Source: Pirellulaceae bacterium
GTDB taxonomy: Bacteria > Planctomycetota > Planctomycetia > Pirellulales > Pirellulaceae
NCBI GenBank assembly: GCA_020852965.1
Contig: JADYZV010000070.1
Coordinates: 62,001-126,000 of the forward strand
Direction of reading: 5' to 3'
DNA: 64,000 nucleotides
Below, piece by piece: positions 25,188 to 33,282 of this stretch. The translations under genes were made by a program, and so were the position numbers. The notes beneath the pieces are model-generated. The model saw nothing but the letters and a program-made list of their open reading frames with translations, was not told the DNA's origin and did no database searches. Positions within the stretch are counted from its first letter, which is position 1, and each line of letters opens with the position of its first letter.

Positions 25188-26366
25188 TTAAATGATCCCC
25201 GGCGTGCTGACCGTAATCCCCTTGAGCGCCATTTTGAGCGCGTCTTTGTTGGGAGCCACGGCAAAGGCGGTCGGACGATCAATCAACTCCAAGTCGATCA
25301 GGCTCTTGAGGCTCATCGTAAAGTCCTGCATCCCTTCGGCGGCTCCGATGCGAATCGCGTCTGGCAATTTCGAGTCCATACTTTCCAACACCAACTTCTG
25401 GATCATGGGCGTAAAGGTCATGATCTCGACCGTCGGCACCCGGCCCACTCCAGGCTTGATGCTCTTGAGCAACTTCTGAGCTACGATCCCCTTCATGTTG
25501 AAGGCGATGGCGGAGCGAATCGCCCCATGCATTTCCTGGGGGAACAAGTCCAAGATACGTCCGATCGTGGTCGCAGCACTCGATGCGTGAATCGTTCCAA
25601 ATACCAAGTGCCCCGTTTCCGCTGCGTGTATCGCCGTCATAAACGTCTCTTGATCGCGCATCTCACCCACCAGAATTACGTCGGGATCTTCGCGCACCGC
25701 GTGCTTCATGCCGATCTCGAAGTCCTTCACGTCTTGGCCGATCTCGCGCTGATTGATCAAACACTTGTCGTCGGTAAAGACGAATTCGATCGGGTCTTCG
25801 AGCGTCAAGATGTGTTTGCTGTAGATCGAATTGATGTAATTGAGAATGGAACCAATGGTCGTACTCTTACCCGATCCCGTCACTCCAGCCAGCAGCACCA
25901 TCCCCTGATCGAAGTGGCACAGCGTCTCGATCGATTTCGGCAAGTACAGGCCTTCGAATGGAGGGATATAGTTGTTCACACGACGCGCGACCAATCCGAC
26001 TTTGCCGAGCTGTTTGAGCATGTTGACGCGGAAGCGCCAATCGACCCCATCCACTTCGACTACATAGGCAAAGTCGGCACCTCCATCTTCCTCGAAAATC
26101 TTTCGGTTGCGAGCATCGAGCATGGGAACCAACAGTCGCACCATCTCTTCGTTATCGATCGGCGGTCGGTTGAGCGGCTTGAGGGTACCGCTAACACGCA
26201 CGATCGGCGGTTGGCCGACTTTCATGTGCAAGTCGCTCCCCTGCAGCTTGACCAGCGCGCGGAAGATCTTGTCGACCTCAAGCGGCTCGCGCTCCATCAG
26301 CAGGTCGCCCATCAAGCGGTCGATCGTGGAGTCGCTCCCCGTTCTCGGGGCCTCGGCTGTCGCCAT
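25188..26366 (-). CDS. pilT: PilT-type twitching/retraction ATPase
   Basis: A 392-residue cytosolic hexameric motor family member. It shows the N-terminal PAS-like SDLHMKVGQPP segment, Walker A GVTGSGKST, an Asp box (LEDPIEF), Walker B (DPDVILVGEMRDQET), a His box (ETGHLVFGTIHASS) and the PilT AIRSAIAF-type C-terminal region. In pilus systems PilT depolymerises the fibre. ATG 26366 has AGGAG 11 bases upstream. A degenerate ATPase gene follows at 102 bases, and a second PilT is encoded at 53904-55013. Confidence 0.88.
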   Translation of the reverse strand: MATAEAPRTGSDSTIDRLMGDLLMEREPLEVDKIFRALVKLQGSDLHMKVGQPPIVRVSGTLKPLNRPPIDNEEMVRLLVPMLDARNRKIFEEDGGADFAYVVEVDGVDWRFRVNMLKQLGKVGLVARRVNNYIPPFEGLYLPKSIETLCHFDQGMVLLAGVTGSGKSTTIGSILNYINSIYSKHILTLEDPIEFVFTDDKCLINQREIGQDVKDFEIGMKHAVREDPDVILVGEMRDQETFMTAIHAAETGHLVFGTIHASSAATTIGRILDLFPQEMHGAIRSAIAFNMKGIVAQKLLKSIKPGVGRVPTVEIMTFTPMIQKLVLESMDSKLPDAIRIGAAEGMQDFTMSLKSLIDLELIDRPTAFAVAPNKDALKMALKGITVSTPGII

Positions 26367-26499
26367 ACAGTCACTCTCCTAATAGAGCAGTAGACATACT
26401 CCGTATGCCCGAACTACTAGCAAATTTGAATTTGTCGCGTTGAGCTACGGCACAAGGGACTGTGCCAGCTATCTTCATTGAATATTACAAGATTGGATA

Positions 26500-27294
26500 T
26501 TACAAGCGAACGGGAATGCCGCGCTCGGCCATAATGCGTTTCGTTTCACCTATTGTATACTGACCGAAGTGAAAAATACTGGCCGCCAACGCCGCATCGG
26601 CTTTTCCGAGCTGAATTGCATCGGCCAAATGCTGCGGAGAGCCGGCGCCACCGCTGGCCACGACGGGTATGCCCACCGCACTGGCCACTGCCGCCGTGAT
26701 CTCAATATCGTAACCGTCACACGTGCCGTCACAGTCCATGCTCGTCAGCACGATCTCACCCGCACCGAGCGATTCGATATGCCTAGCCCATGATACGGCT
26801 TCCAAGCCAGTTGGGGTTCGCCCTCCATGGATGTGCACCTCCCATATTTCCTGGGGCTTGGCCTGCGGATCATCCTCGGCGGAAGGGCGGTAGACTCGTT
26901 TGGGATCGATATTGACCACAATGCATTGGCTGCCAAACCGCTCGGCTGCTTTGGCTACAAACTCGGGATCTTGGCAAGCCGCCGTGTTGATCGAGACCTT
27001 GTCACAACCTGCCTGCAACAACTGCCGAATGTCGTCGAGCGTACGAATCCCTCCCCCGACCGTCAGCGGCATGAACACTTGCTCTGCCGTGCGTCGCACC
27101 ACGTCCAAAATAATCCCTCGCTGCTGATGGCTCGCCGTGATGTCCAAAAAGACCAATTCGTCGGCCCCTTCGCGTTCGTAACGCGCAGCCACTTGTACTG
27201 GGTCCCCCGCATCACGCAAGTTGACAAAGTTGGTCCCCTTGACCACTCGGCCCTGCTCGACGTCCAAGCAGGGAATCACGCGTTTGGCTAACAT
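26500..27294 (-). CDS. hisF: Imidazole glycerol phosphate synthase, cyclase subunit
   Basis: A 264-residue TIM-barrel enzyme of histidine biosynthesis. With HisH it converts PRFAR plus ammonia to IGP and AICAR. The first strand holds catalytic Asp in [15 protein letters not shown], followed by [26 protein letters not shown] (second catalytic Asp) and a phosphate loop VASGGAGSP. The length is standard. No hisH lies beside it. It is the first gene of the minus-strand run that leads into pilT, but a 133-base gap separates them. Confidence 0.95.
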   Translation of the reverse strand: MLAKRVIPCLDVEQGRVVKGTNFVNLRDAGDPVQVAARYEREGADELVFLDITASHQQRGIILDVVRRTAEQVFMPLTVGGGIRTLDDIRQLLQAGCDKVSINTAACQDPEFVAKAAERFGSQCIVVNIDPKRVYRPSAEDDPQAKPQEIWEVHIHGGRTPTGLEAVSWARHIESLGAGEIVLTSMDCDGTCDGYDIEITAAVASAVGIPVVASGGAGSPQHLADAIQLGKADAALAASIFHFGQYTIGETKRIMAERGIPVRL

Positions 27295-27420
27295 CTACAA
27301 CCGATTTCATACTTGAGAGACTATTTCAAGCCAGTCAAAGTTGGCTCTGTTGGAATAAACGTACCAGCGATTCCGCCGACCGCCTAGTTGGACAGCGCCA
27401 ATTCCTGTTTCCATCCGCCG

Positions 27421-27444
27421 CAGCTGCCGTTGCCAGACGATAGG
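27421..27444. repeat. Palindromic intergenic repeat, CCAGACG family
   Basis: CAGCTGCCGTTGCCAGACGA resembles 32749-32773 (GCTACCGTCGCCAGACGG). It is one of two short palindromes in the 263-base gap between the hisF start and the secreted repeat gene; the other is the terminator. Confidence 0.4.
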
Positions 27445-27490
27445 CTTATGCCCATAGTATGAAGTTTTGGTTCAATTTTTTCGCATGGCG

Positions 27491-27518
27491 AAAAAGGGAG
27501 GCCACATCGGACCTCCCT
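27491..27518 (-). terminator. Intrinsic terminator of the secreted repeat gene
   Basis: Read on the minus strand, GGGAGGTC and GCCTCCC form a 7-base G/C-rich stem around a short loop, followed at once by TTTTT. It lies 40 bases past the stop of the gene at 27558-28352 and matches the classic hairpin plus T-run form. Confidence 0.75.
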
Positions 27519-27557
27519 CTTGCAAATGCAATCTGGCTTGAACGAGCTAGCCGGCGT

Positions 27558-28352
27558 CTATAGGTTGCCACCAAACGGATCGTCTATCGGCTCGGTTGCT
27601 GGCGCGCCAAATGGATCGTCGGCTGCCGGAGCCTCAGTCGCCGGAGCCCCAGTCGCCGGAGCCTCCCCGGCCGGGGCACCGAACGGATCTTCGCCAGTCG
27701 CCGGTGCCTCCCCGGCCGGGGCACCGAACGGATCTTCACCAGTCGCCGGTGCAGGGTCTCCTACCGCTGGGGCTGCATCGTCCCCAAAGGGATCAGACGT
27801 GTCACTCATTGGCGCTTCGGGTGCCGCCGGTGTGGCCGGTGTCAGTGGAGCTAATCCCGTTTCGTTGGCTGGAATCGATTCCATTGGGAAGGGCGATGCG
27901 TTGCTTGCAGGCGCAGGTGGCATGCTACCAACGCTCGCCTCGCTCTGAGCTTGGCGCGCCTGCTCTGCCATCAACTGTTGCTGCTTGACTTGAATGCGTG
28001 CATTGCGTCGCGCGGTTTCAATCTTGGTACGCACGTGCCCTTGCACGCGCGTCAGCGACGTGCCTACGTCCACCACGCGTTTGCCTTCTGCTTCCAAACG
28101 AGCTCCAACCTCAAAATCGGCCTCGCCACCACCTCCCATGCATTCATGCACCAAACCGCGGAAGTAGTACACACGTGGGTCTTGTGACCCAGAGGCGATA
28201 ACTTGCGTTAAAACTTGGTCGGCACCGCTAAGGTCGTTGGCGAAGTAGCGATGAACCCCCTCTCCGTATAACTCGTCCAGCCCACCGAACTGTGCGAAGG
28301 AACTCGAACTCAACAGACCAAGCCACAATCCGAAACAGAATATCCGGGGCAT
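27558..28352 (-). CDS. Secreted TPR-like protein with DPFGAP repeats
   Basis: A 264-residue exported protein. MPRIFCFGLWLGLLSSSSFA is a signal peptide; ATG 28352 has AAAGGAGA 8 bases upstream, which is stronger than the longer frame from 28406. Residues about 20-130 are helical with a TPR-like YYFRGLVHE segment. The C-terminal half is low complexity, with tandem DPFGAPAGEAPATGE repeats (two exact copies then variants), ending DDPFGGNL. A terminator follows at 27491-27518. The repeats may be a flexible spacer. Function is unknown. Confidence 0.75.
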   Translation of the reverse strand: MPRIFCFGLWLGLLSSSSFAQFGGLDELYGEGVHRYFANDLSGADQVLTQVIASGSQDPRVYYFRGLVHECMGGGGEADFEVGARLEAEGKRVVDVGTSLTRVQGHVRTKIETARRNARIQVKQQQLMAEQARQAQSEASVGSMPPAPASNASPFPMESIPANETGLAPLTPATPAAPEAPMSDTSDPFGDDAAPAVGDPAPATGEDPFGAPAGEAPATGEDPFGAPAGEAPATGAPATEAPAADDPFGAPATEPIDDPFGGNL

Positions 28353-28845
28353 TGCCCGTTCTCCTTTACCTACAAACAGAATCGACAAACATGGGGGAAG
28401 TTGCACCGGCCCAACAAAATGTCCTCAAAGGTGCAAGTCGCAACCATTAGATACTAGTTGGCCTCCCAGGTAGAAGCAACCAGCCAAAATCAGCGAAATT
28501 CGAGATTCTGCTCGCCTTGGCTCTTGCCCCGATCATTGCCCAAAAACACGTCAAACGCTACTTTAAGTATGCTAGTTGAGTTCTTCAACTCGGATAATCG
28601 CTGAGCACCTAATCCAAGCTGTAAGGTACCCGCTCGCCCGCGTTCGTTGTACCACACATCTTTTTTGGACCCCTGTGAGCTTGTCTCACAGTTAAAAGAG
28701 TTTTGAATATAGTTCGAGGTTCTCACCAATACCCCCACTTTTCCACCCGCTCTCCACCTCAGGTGGCGGGAGGGTCGGAAAGTGGTAAGGCTGGGGAATT
28801 GCCTGGAAAATCCACGTCAAACCCACTTCCGTCAAGGACAAAAAC
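28353..28845. other. 493-base intergenic region
   Basis: The space between two divergent genes holds a CTGTGAG/CTCACAG inverted repeat at 28673-28691 (5-base loop) and a GGTGGCGGGAGGGTCGG repeat-like segment near 28761. Small open frames (28490-28738, 28692-28880) lack coding features. No RNA gene was recognised. It must hold promoters for both flanking genes. Confidence 0.4.
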
Positions 28846-29733
28846 ATGCGTTGGCAAGGTGAACAGGGTAGCAAAAACATTCAAGATGGCCGCCGCTCTA
28901 AGAGTACCGCCATGGCCGGTGGCGGTGGACTGCTGGTTGTCATCCTAGCCGTCGTCTTCACCCTCTTGCGCGGCGGCGATGCCCAGCAAGCTCTGCAAGT
29001 CGGCGTGCAACAATTCCAGCAACAGCAACTTCGCGCCGCTGCGGCCATCGAAACCGAGGGGGACGTAAATCCCGAGGAGGACGAAGCCTACCAGTTCACC
29101 AGCGTGGTTCTAAGGTACACCGAAGACGTATGGGGCGATATTTTCCCCAAGATGGTCGGCCGCGAATACGAACAACCCAAGCTGATCGTCTTTCGCGGTG
29201 CCGTGAATAGCGCCTGCGGCGATGCCACCTCAGCCGTCGGGCCGTTCTATTGCCCTGGCGATATGAAAGTCTACCTCGACCTCTCCTTCTTCGACGAAAT
29301 GCGCACCAAGTTCAATGCCGGAGGCGATTTCGCCTGCGCCTATGTGATCGCGCACGAAGTCGGCCACCACGTCCAAAACCTGCTCGGCCAATCGATGGCA
29401 GTTCAACGCGAACAAGCTCGTGTTAGCAAGGTCGAAGCCAATAACCTCAGCGTGCGTCTCGAACTCCAAGCCGATTTCCTGGCTGGCGTATGGGCCCACC
29501 ACGCGCAGCAGAAATTGCAGATCTTGGAGGACGGCGATATCGGCGAAGCCATCCGCGCCGCTCAAGCCATCGGAGACGACACCCTGCAGCGACAAGCCCA
29601 AGGTCGTGTCGTCCCCGACTCGTTTACCCACGGCACTTCCGAACAACGCATTCGCTGGTTCAGCGAAGGACTCAAAACCGGCAACTTCGAAGATCTCAAC
29701 CTACTCTTCAGTCTCCCCTACGATCAGTTGTAA
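28846..29733 (+). CDS. ypfJ: YpfJ-family neutral zinc metallopeptidase
   Basis: A 295-residue membrane-anchored protein. Residues about 20-45 are a membrane segment (GGGLLVVILAVVFTLL). The metalloprotease domain follows, with an AVNSACGDATSAVGPFYCP segment, the zinc motif AHEVGHHVQ (near residue 171) and the third-ligand region LELQADFLAGVW, as in YpfJ proteins. The natural substrate is unknown. ATG 28846 has AAGGA 8 bases upstream. It is the last plus-strand gene before the BMC locus. Confidence 0.88.
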   Translation: MRWQGEQGSKNIQDGRRSKSTAMAGGGGLLVVILAVVFTLLRGGDAQQALQVGVQQFQQQQLRAAAAIETEGDVNPEEDEAYQFTSVVLRYTEDVWGDIFPKMVGREYEQPKLIVFRGAVNSACGDATSAVGPFYCPGDMKVYLDLSFFDEMRTKFNAGGDFACAYVIAHEVGHHVQNLLGQSMAVQREQARVSKVEANNLSVRLELQADFLAGVWAHHAQQKLQILEDGDIGEAIRAAQAIGDDTLQRQAQGRVVPDSFTHGTSEQRIRWFSEGLKTGNFEDLNLLFSLPYDQL

Positions 29734-29746
29734 TCTATTAGCGTAT

Positions 29747-29808
29747 GCTCGGTGGTCCCCCACCGAAACAGTCCCGCGCGCATCTGTAGTGGACGAGGTT
29801 ACGAGTCC
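29747..29808. repeat. REP-like element copy 8 and single GGACGAGG arm
   Basis: GCTCGGTGGTCCCCCACCG begins at 29747, and AGTGGACGAGGTTACGAGTCC at 29788-29808 is identical to one arm of the inverted repeat at 20956. They lie between the converging ypfJ and BMC genes. Confidence 0.7.
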
Positions 29809-29833
29809 TACGCAATTGAGTGGCATGACTACA

Positions 29834-30775
29834 CTATATCTTTCCAACCCGCTTGAGCACAGTCTCTAGCGTCGGGCGCAATGCTGATGCGCTACTGCGC
29901 AATCCTTGCATTTCCTTGGGCCATAGCTCCAGCTCGATGCGGTCTACCGCACCGCAACTACCGACAACCGTCGGTACCGAAAGCGCCACGTCGCGAATGC
30001 CATAACAGCCACTTTGCACCGTGCTAACAGGCAGGATCTTGCGACTGTCGAGCAGAATGGATTCGATCACATCGCGGATTGCAATGCCCACAGCGAAGCC
30101 AGCGCCACCCTTCTTGCCAATCACTTCCGCGCCCGAACCCTTGGTACGAGTGAAAATTTGATTGCCGGTATTGTTGCTCCAGTTCGGATACTTTTCGAGC
30201 GGCAAGCCCCCCACCGTGGCACTCGACCAAATCGGTACCATGCTGTCGCCATGTTCACCTAATATCAGCGCACGTGTCTGCGTGGCAGGTGCCTTCAAGT
30301 GATCGGCAATCAGGCTGCAAAAGCGAATCGTATCGAGCTGGGTTCCCAGCCCGATCACTTGTTGTTCAGTAAGCCCCAACGACTTGGCCGCCACGTAGGT
30401 CAAAATGTCGACCGGATTGCTGACGACGAGCACCTTGGCCGATGGTTTCAATCCAGCCGCTTTGACTTGCTGCAAAATCTGCACGAACAAATCGGTGTTG
30501 CGATTGATGAGATCCAAACGCGATTCATCCGGCTTGCGTCGCAGACCCGCCGTGATGCACACCACATCGCTCGACGGTACATGCTCGTAGGAGCCTGACG
30601 AAATGATCTGGTCGGCCACACTCGGACCGCCATGCAGAATATCGAGAGCCTGACCTGCAGCCAAGTCGGCGTTGACATCCAGGAGCGCAATCTCACGCGC
30701 TACGCCACCGCATTGCAGTGCAAATCCGGCGCAGGAGCCAACCAGTCCGCCACCGCCAATAATACTAACTTTCAT
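29834..30775 (-). CDS. Lactate/malate dehydrogenase family protein of the BMC locus
   Basis: A 313-residue NAD-dependent 2-hydroxyacid dehydrogenase. Motifs are the Rossmann GGGGLVGS, a NAD-binding ALLDVN, the substrate loop AGLRRKPDESR, NPVDILT, and the catalytic His in GEHGDSMVP. The loop Arg, where lactate dehydrogenases have Gln, favours a malate-type or altered specificity. In the characterised planctomycetal compartment a dehydrogenase of this kind is thought to reduce lactaldehyde or a related acid to recycle NAD. It starts 6 bases after the aldolase stop with an AGGGAT site, and is last in the operon. No encapsulation helix is visible. Confidence 0.85.
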   Translation of the reverse strand: MKVSIIGGGGLVGSCAGFALQCGGVAREIALLDVNADLAAGQALDILHGGPSVADQIISSGSYEHVPSSDVVCITAGLRRKPDESRLDLINRNTDLFVQILQQVKAAGLKPSAKVLVVSNPVDILTYVAAKSLGLTEQQVIGLGTQLDTIRFCSLIADHLKAPATQTRALILGEHGDSMVPIWSSATVGGLPLEKYPNWSNNTGNQIFTRTKGSGAEVIGKKGGAGFAVGIAIRDVIESILLDSRKILPVSTVQSGCYGIRDVALSVPTVVGSCGAVDRIELELWPKEMQGLRSSASALRPTLETVLKRVGKI

Positions 30776-30781
30776 CGCAGA

Positions 30782-31657
30782 CTATCCCTTCAATTGTTGC
30801 ATGACTTGTTCGGTAATCAGTTTGATGAGTCGCTCTTGGTCGACGCCACCCGCCGAAGAAGTTCCAGCACTCACAGCCGTCTTTTTGCCAGCAGCCGGCA
30901 TGGCTGGTGGAGCGGGAAACGCCTTGCGCTCCACACCTGTCTCAGCCCAACTCGGACGGAAAATGTCATTTGCGCAAATGTCGCAGTTCTGATACTCTTC
31001 GGTCAAACGGGGATCGGCAAAGCCCCATTTGTCTTTCAACTCCAGCAGCTCGGTGCTCTTCTGTTGGTCCAAATAGTTGACTCGCCCCAATTGTTTCGAC
31101 AGCATCAAAATGCGGCAGTAGGCGTCCAAAATCTCCGTCCACCAATATGCCTTTTCGACATCTTCGCCCATGCTGACAGTACCGTGATTGGCCAGAATCA
31201 TCACGTTGCATTTATCGACAAAGGGAATGATCGTATCGGCAAACGCTTGACCACCCGGCGTTTCGTACTTGGTGATCGGCACATCGCCTAAGAAGACTTC
31301 CACTTCCGGCAGAACGCACTGCGGAATCGGCTCGCGCGCCACCGCAAAGGCCGTTGCGTGCGGCGGATGGCAGTGAACAACCGACTTGATCGCCGGCCGC
31401 TGCTTGTAGATCTCCAGGTGTAACAAGGCTTCGCTGCTGCGTTTCTTGTTCCCCGAAATCTGCTTGCCGGTCATGTCGATGATGCTGATGTCCTCGGGCT
31501 TCAGAAAACCCTTGGAGTGCATCGTTGGAGTGCATAGAACCTCGTTCTCGCCGATACGAACGGTAATGTTCCCGTCGTTGGCGGCCGCAAAGCCCTTGTT
31601 GTAAATGCGACGGCCAATCTCGCAAATGTCTTGTTTGATTTTGTGTGCGTTAACCAT
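30782..31657 (-). CDS. Class II aldolase with C-terminal encapsulation helix
   Basis: A 291-residue metal-dependent class II aldolase/epimerase. The metal site is visible: Glu in SSEALLHLEI, His-x-His in VVHCHPPHATAFA, and a later His in ANHGTVSMGED. By locus analogy it splits L-fuculose- or L-rhamnulose-1-phosphate into DHAP and lactaldehyde. After residue about 210 a tail holds a CDIC pair, a Pro/Ala linker and the helix GVDQERLIKLITEQVMQQL, a typical amphipathic encapsulation peptide. Usual aldolases are about 215 residues, so the tail is an addition. It lies 40 bases after the third BMC-P gene. Confidence 0.9.
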   Translation of the reverse strand: MVNAHKIKQDICEIGRRIYNKGFAAANDGNITVRIGENEVLCTPTMHSKGFLKPEDISIIDMTGKQISGNKKRSSEALLHLEIYKQRPAIKSVVHCHPPHATAFAVAREPIPQCVLPEVEVFLGDVPITKYETPGGQAFADTIIPFVDKCNVMILANHGTVSMGEDVEKAYWWTEILDAYCRILMLSKQLGRVNYLDQQKSTELLELKDKWGFADPRLTEEYQNCDICANDIFRPSWAETGVERKAFPAPPAMPAAGKKTAVSAGTSSAGGVDQERLIKLITEQVMQQLKG

Positions 31658-31697
31658 GTCTCTTCTCAGTGAATACAGTGATAAAGTAGATTGTGTT

Positions 31698-32009
31698 CTA
31701 TTTCAGTTTCAATTGCTTTAGGGTATTCGAGTCGATGTGAATCGCATCCAGAATGGCCGAGCAATAGGCGTCTACCGCTTTTAGTTCGGGTCGAAATGGC
31801 TGAGCCGCTTCGGCACCATCGCTGACCGCAATCCTCGCCCCCTCGCCAGCCCCCAAATCATCCCACACGACCACCATGTCAGCCTCGGGATTCGCAGTCC
31901 CTCCCAGCAGCTCCGCATTCAGCGAGACTGTCGCCAGCAGTCGCGCGCCGACATAGCCCGCGTGGCAACGATTGAGCGTTACACTTCCTAGGACTTGATG
32001 AATCTTCAT
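31698..32009 (-). CDS. BMC-P vertex protein (EutN/CcmL family), third copy
   Basis: A 103-residue pentameric shell protein that caps the vertices of a BMC. MKIHQVLGSVTLNRC and LLATVSLNAE give the first strands, and VVWDDLGAGEGARIAVSDG is the conserved late loop. ATG 32009 begins the family domain, 2 bases after the upstream stop, with AGGAG 12 bases upstream; the longer frame to 32213 overlaps the previous gene and has an unrelated N-terminus. Translational coupling with the RpiB-like gene is likely. Confidence 0.88.
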   Translation of the reverse strand: MKIHQVLGSVTLNRCHAGYVGARLLATVSLNAELLGGTANPEADMVVVWDDLGAGEGARIAVSDGAEAAQPFRPELKAVDAYCSAILDAIHIDSNTLKQLKLK

Positions 32010-32011
32010 CG

Positions 32012-32731
32012 CTATACAAAACTCCTGGTCCAGTTGTTTACCAATTGTGCGACAGCCATCGTGCGCCAGCGAGTCGAATCGACGACGATGACGTTGGGCC
32101 GCGTCTCGTCGATCGCACGCTGTAAATCTTCGATTTGCGGAAGTTGTACGGCTGTCAACTGCCCGCCTTGGCAACATGCGTTGATGGCAGCGAACGGACG
32201 TGATGTACACCACAAACAGAACCGATCAGCTCTCGCAACCTGTTTCCGAACCGCTTCCAAGCCTGCTTCGTGTGAGTCTTGTTCGAGCCATTGCAGATGA
32301 ACTTTGCTTCCCGCAAGCTGCCCTGCTAATTCGGATTGATTGTTCTTAGCTGCCAATACCAATAGCTTTGAATCAGCCGACTCAGCACTCGCCCGACTTG
32401 GTCTCGTCGATGTCGCAAAACGTTCCAGAGCGACGCCGCGCAATCGCAATTCATCCACGACCGCAGGGGTTACCACGCATCGCTTGGGAACTTGTAAGAC
32501 GCTCAGTCCGCACCAACGATCGCGCAAATGCTCCAGCGTCACTAGCGGTTGTTCGAGTCGCAGCGCCGCAGGGGTCGACGCATCAACGGTTTGGTCAATG
32601 GGTAAGTCAGCAGTCGTTGACCCGCTATGTTCCGGCTGCGCACCTTGAGCGCTGTGCAGACGTTGCAACACCACGCGCACGATCGCTTCAATTTCAGAGT
32701 GTGTCAGAGCCTCAGCTCGGGTTGGTGACAT
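32012..32731 (-). CDS. Degenerate RpiB-like protein with encapsulation helix
   Basis: A 239-residue protein of the BMC locus, not firmly matched to any named family. Residues 10-30 form an amphipathic helix (THSEIEAIVRVVLQRLHS) like BMC encapsulation peptides, followed by a linker. The C-terminal 70 residues resemble the ribose-5-phosphate isomerase B fold in order: a CTSRPFAAINA segment where RpiB has its CGTGIGMAIAANK motif, then QLTAVQL, and a final NVIVVDSTRWRTMAVAQLV like NVLCLGARVIGP. The RpiB active-site residues are not kept, so activity is doubtful. It may be a structural or allosteric partner. Confidence 0.6.
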   Translation of the reverse strand: MSPTRAEALTHSEIEAIVRVVLQRLHSAQGAQPEHSGSTTADLPIDQTVDASTPAALRLEQPLVTLEHLRDRWCGLSVLQVPKRCVVTPAVVDELRLRGVALERFATSTRPSRASAESADSKLLVLAAKNNQSELAGQLAGSKVHLQWLEQDSHEAGLEAVRKQVARADRFCLWCTSRPFAAINACCQGGQLTAVQLPQIEDLQRAIDETRPNVIVVDSTRWRTMAVAQLVNNWTRSFV

Positions 32732-32748
32732 TGGCTTCTTGGTTTTCT

Positions 32749-32829
32749 GTAGCTACCGTCGCCAGACGGTAGGATTTTACTATTTATTTCGTTCACTACC
32801 CCCACAGGGACTCGCGGGCCTCGTCCACT
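32749..32829. repeat. Two palindromic repeats in the BMC operon
   Basis: GCTACCGTCGCCAGACGG (about 32751-32770) and the variant arm GGACTCGCGGGCCTCGTCCA (32808-32827) fill the 96-base gap between the RpiB-like and second BMC-P genes. They are copies of two families seen elsewhere in the window. Confidence 0.6.
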
Positions 32830-33091
32830 ACGGTTCATCCACGATCCCTAGCACCGCCCAGCGAATGGGCGAATTTTCGACGCCAAAAATCTCGCGGATG
32901 GCTCGTCCGTCGCTGGCCAGCATGACTCGCTCGCCGATCCCAGCACCTTGACGATCCACGGCCAACAGTGGCCCGCCGTCGGGCGTGCTACCGTCGGCCA
33001 TCAGCGGTTGCGTTACCAACAGCTTGTGCGACTGCAGCGTTTTATGTTTGACCGTCGAATGGGCATGGCCCACGACCAAGGCAACTTGCAT
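32828..33091 (-). CDS. BMC-P vertex protein (EutN/CcmL family), second copy
   Basis: An 87-residue pentamer-forming shell protein starting MQVALVVGHAHSTVKHKT. It shows the typical LLVTQPL and LAVDRQGAGIGERVMLASDG blocks and the ending WAVLGIVDEP. It is the shortest of the three vertex proteins and close to the canonical length. ATG 33091 has AAGAAG about 10 bases upstream. Confidence 0.92.
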   Translation of the reverse strand: MQVALVVGHAHSTVKHKTLQSHKLLVTQPLMADGSTPDGGPLLAVDRQGAGIGERVMLASDGRAIREIFGVENSPIRWAVLGIVDEP

Positions 33092-33117
33092 GTCTATAAT
33101 CTTCTTGTTTTTTTCCC

Positions 33118-33265
33118 CGCCCCCTCGCCGGCTTGCCCGGCAGGAGCGAGAGTTTTGTCTTTAGTAGCGGCGAAATCCAATGCTGTGCCCCTGCGCCGGC
33201 TTGCTTGGTAGGAGCTAGGCGATTTGTCTTTCCTAATCTCAAAACTTCTGCCCTGCCAGGCAAGC
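33118..33265. repeat. GC-rich intergenic repeats
   Basis: Three related segments (CCGGCTTGCCCGGCAGGAGC at 33128, CCGGCTTGCTTGGTAGGAGC at 33196, and an inverted GCCAGGCAAGC near 33255) occupy the gap between aldehyde dehydrogenase and BMC-P. A similar element, CCGGTTTGCCCGACAGGAAG, lies near 57299. The three local copies look like duplication of one palindromic unit. Confidence 0.55.
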
Positions 33266-33282
33266 TGGTAGGGGACAACGAT

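Noticed and set aside
28490..28738. 82-residue minus-strand open frame in the ypfJ upstream gap
   Set aside because: No ribosome site, no family features, and the composition resembles the surrounding non-coding sequence.
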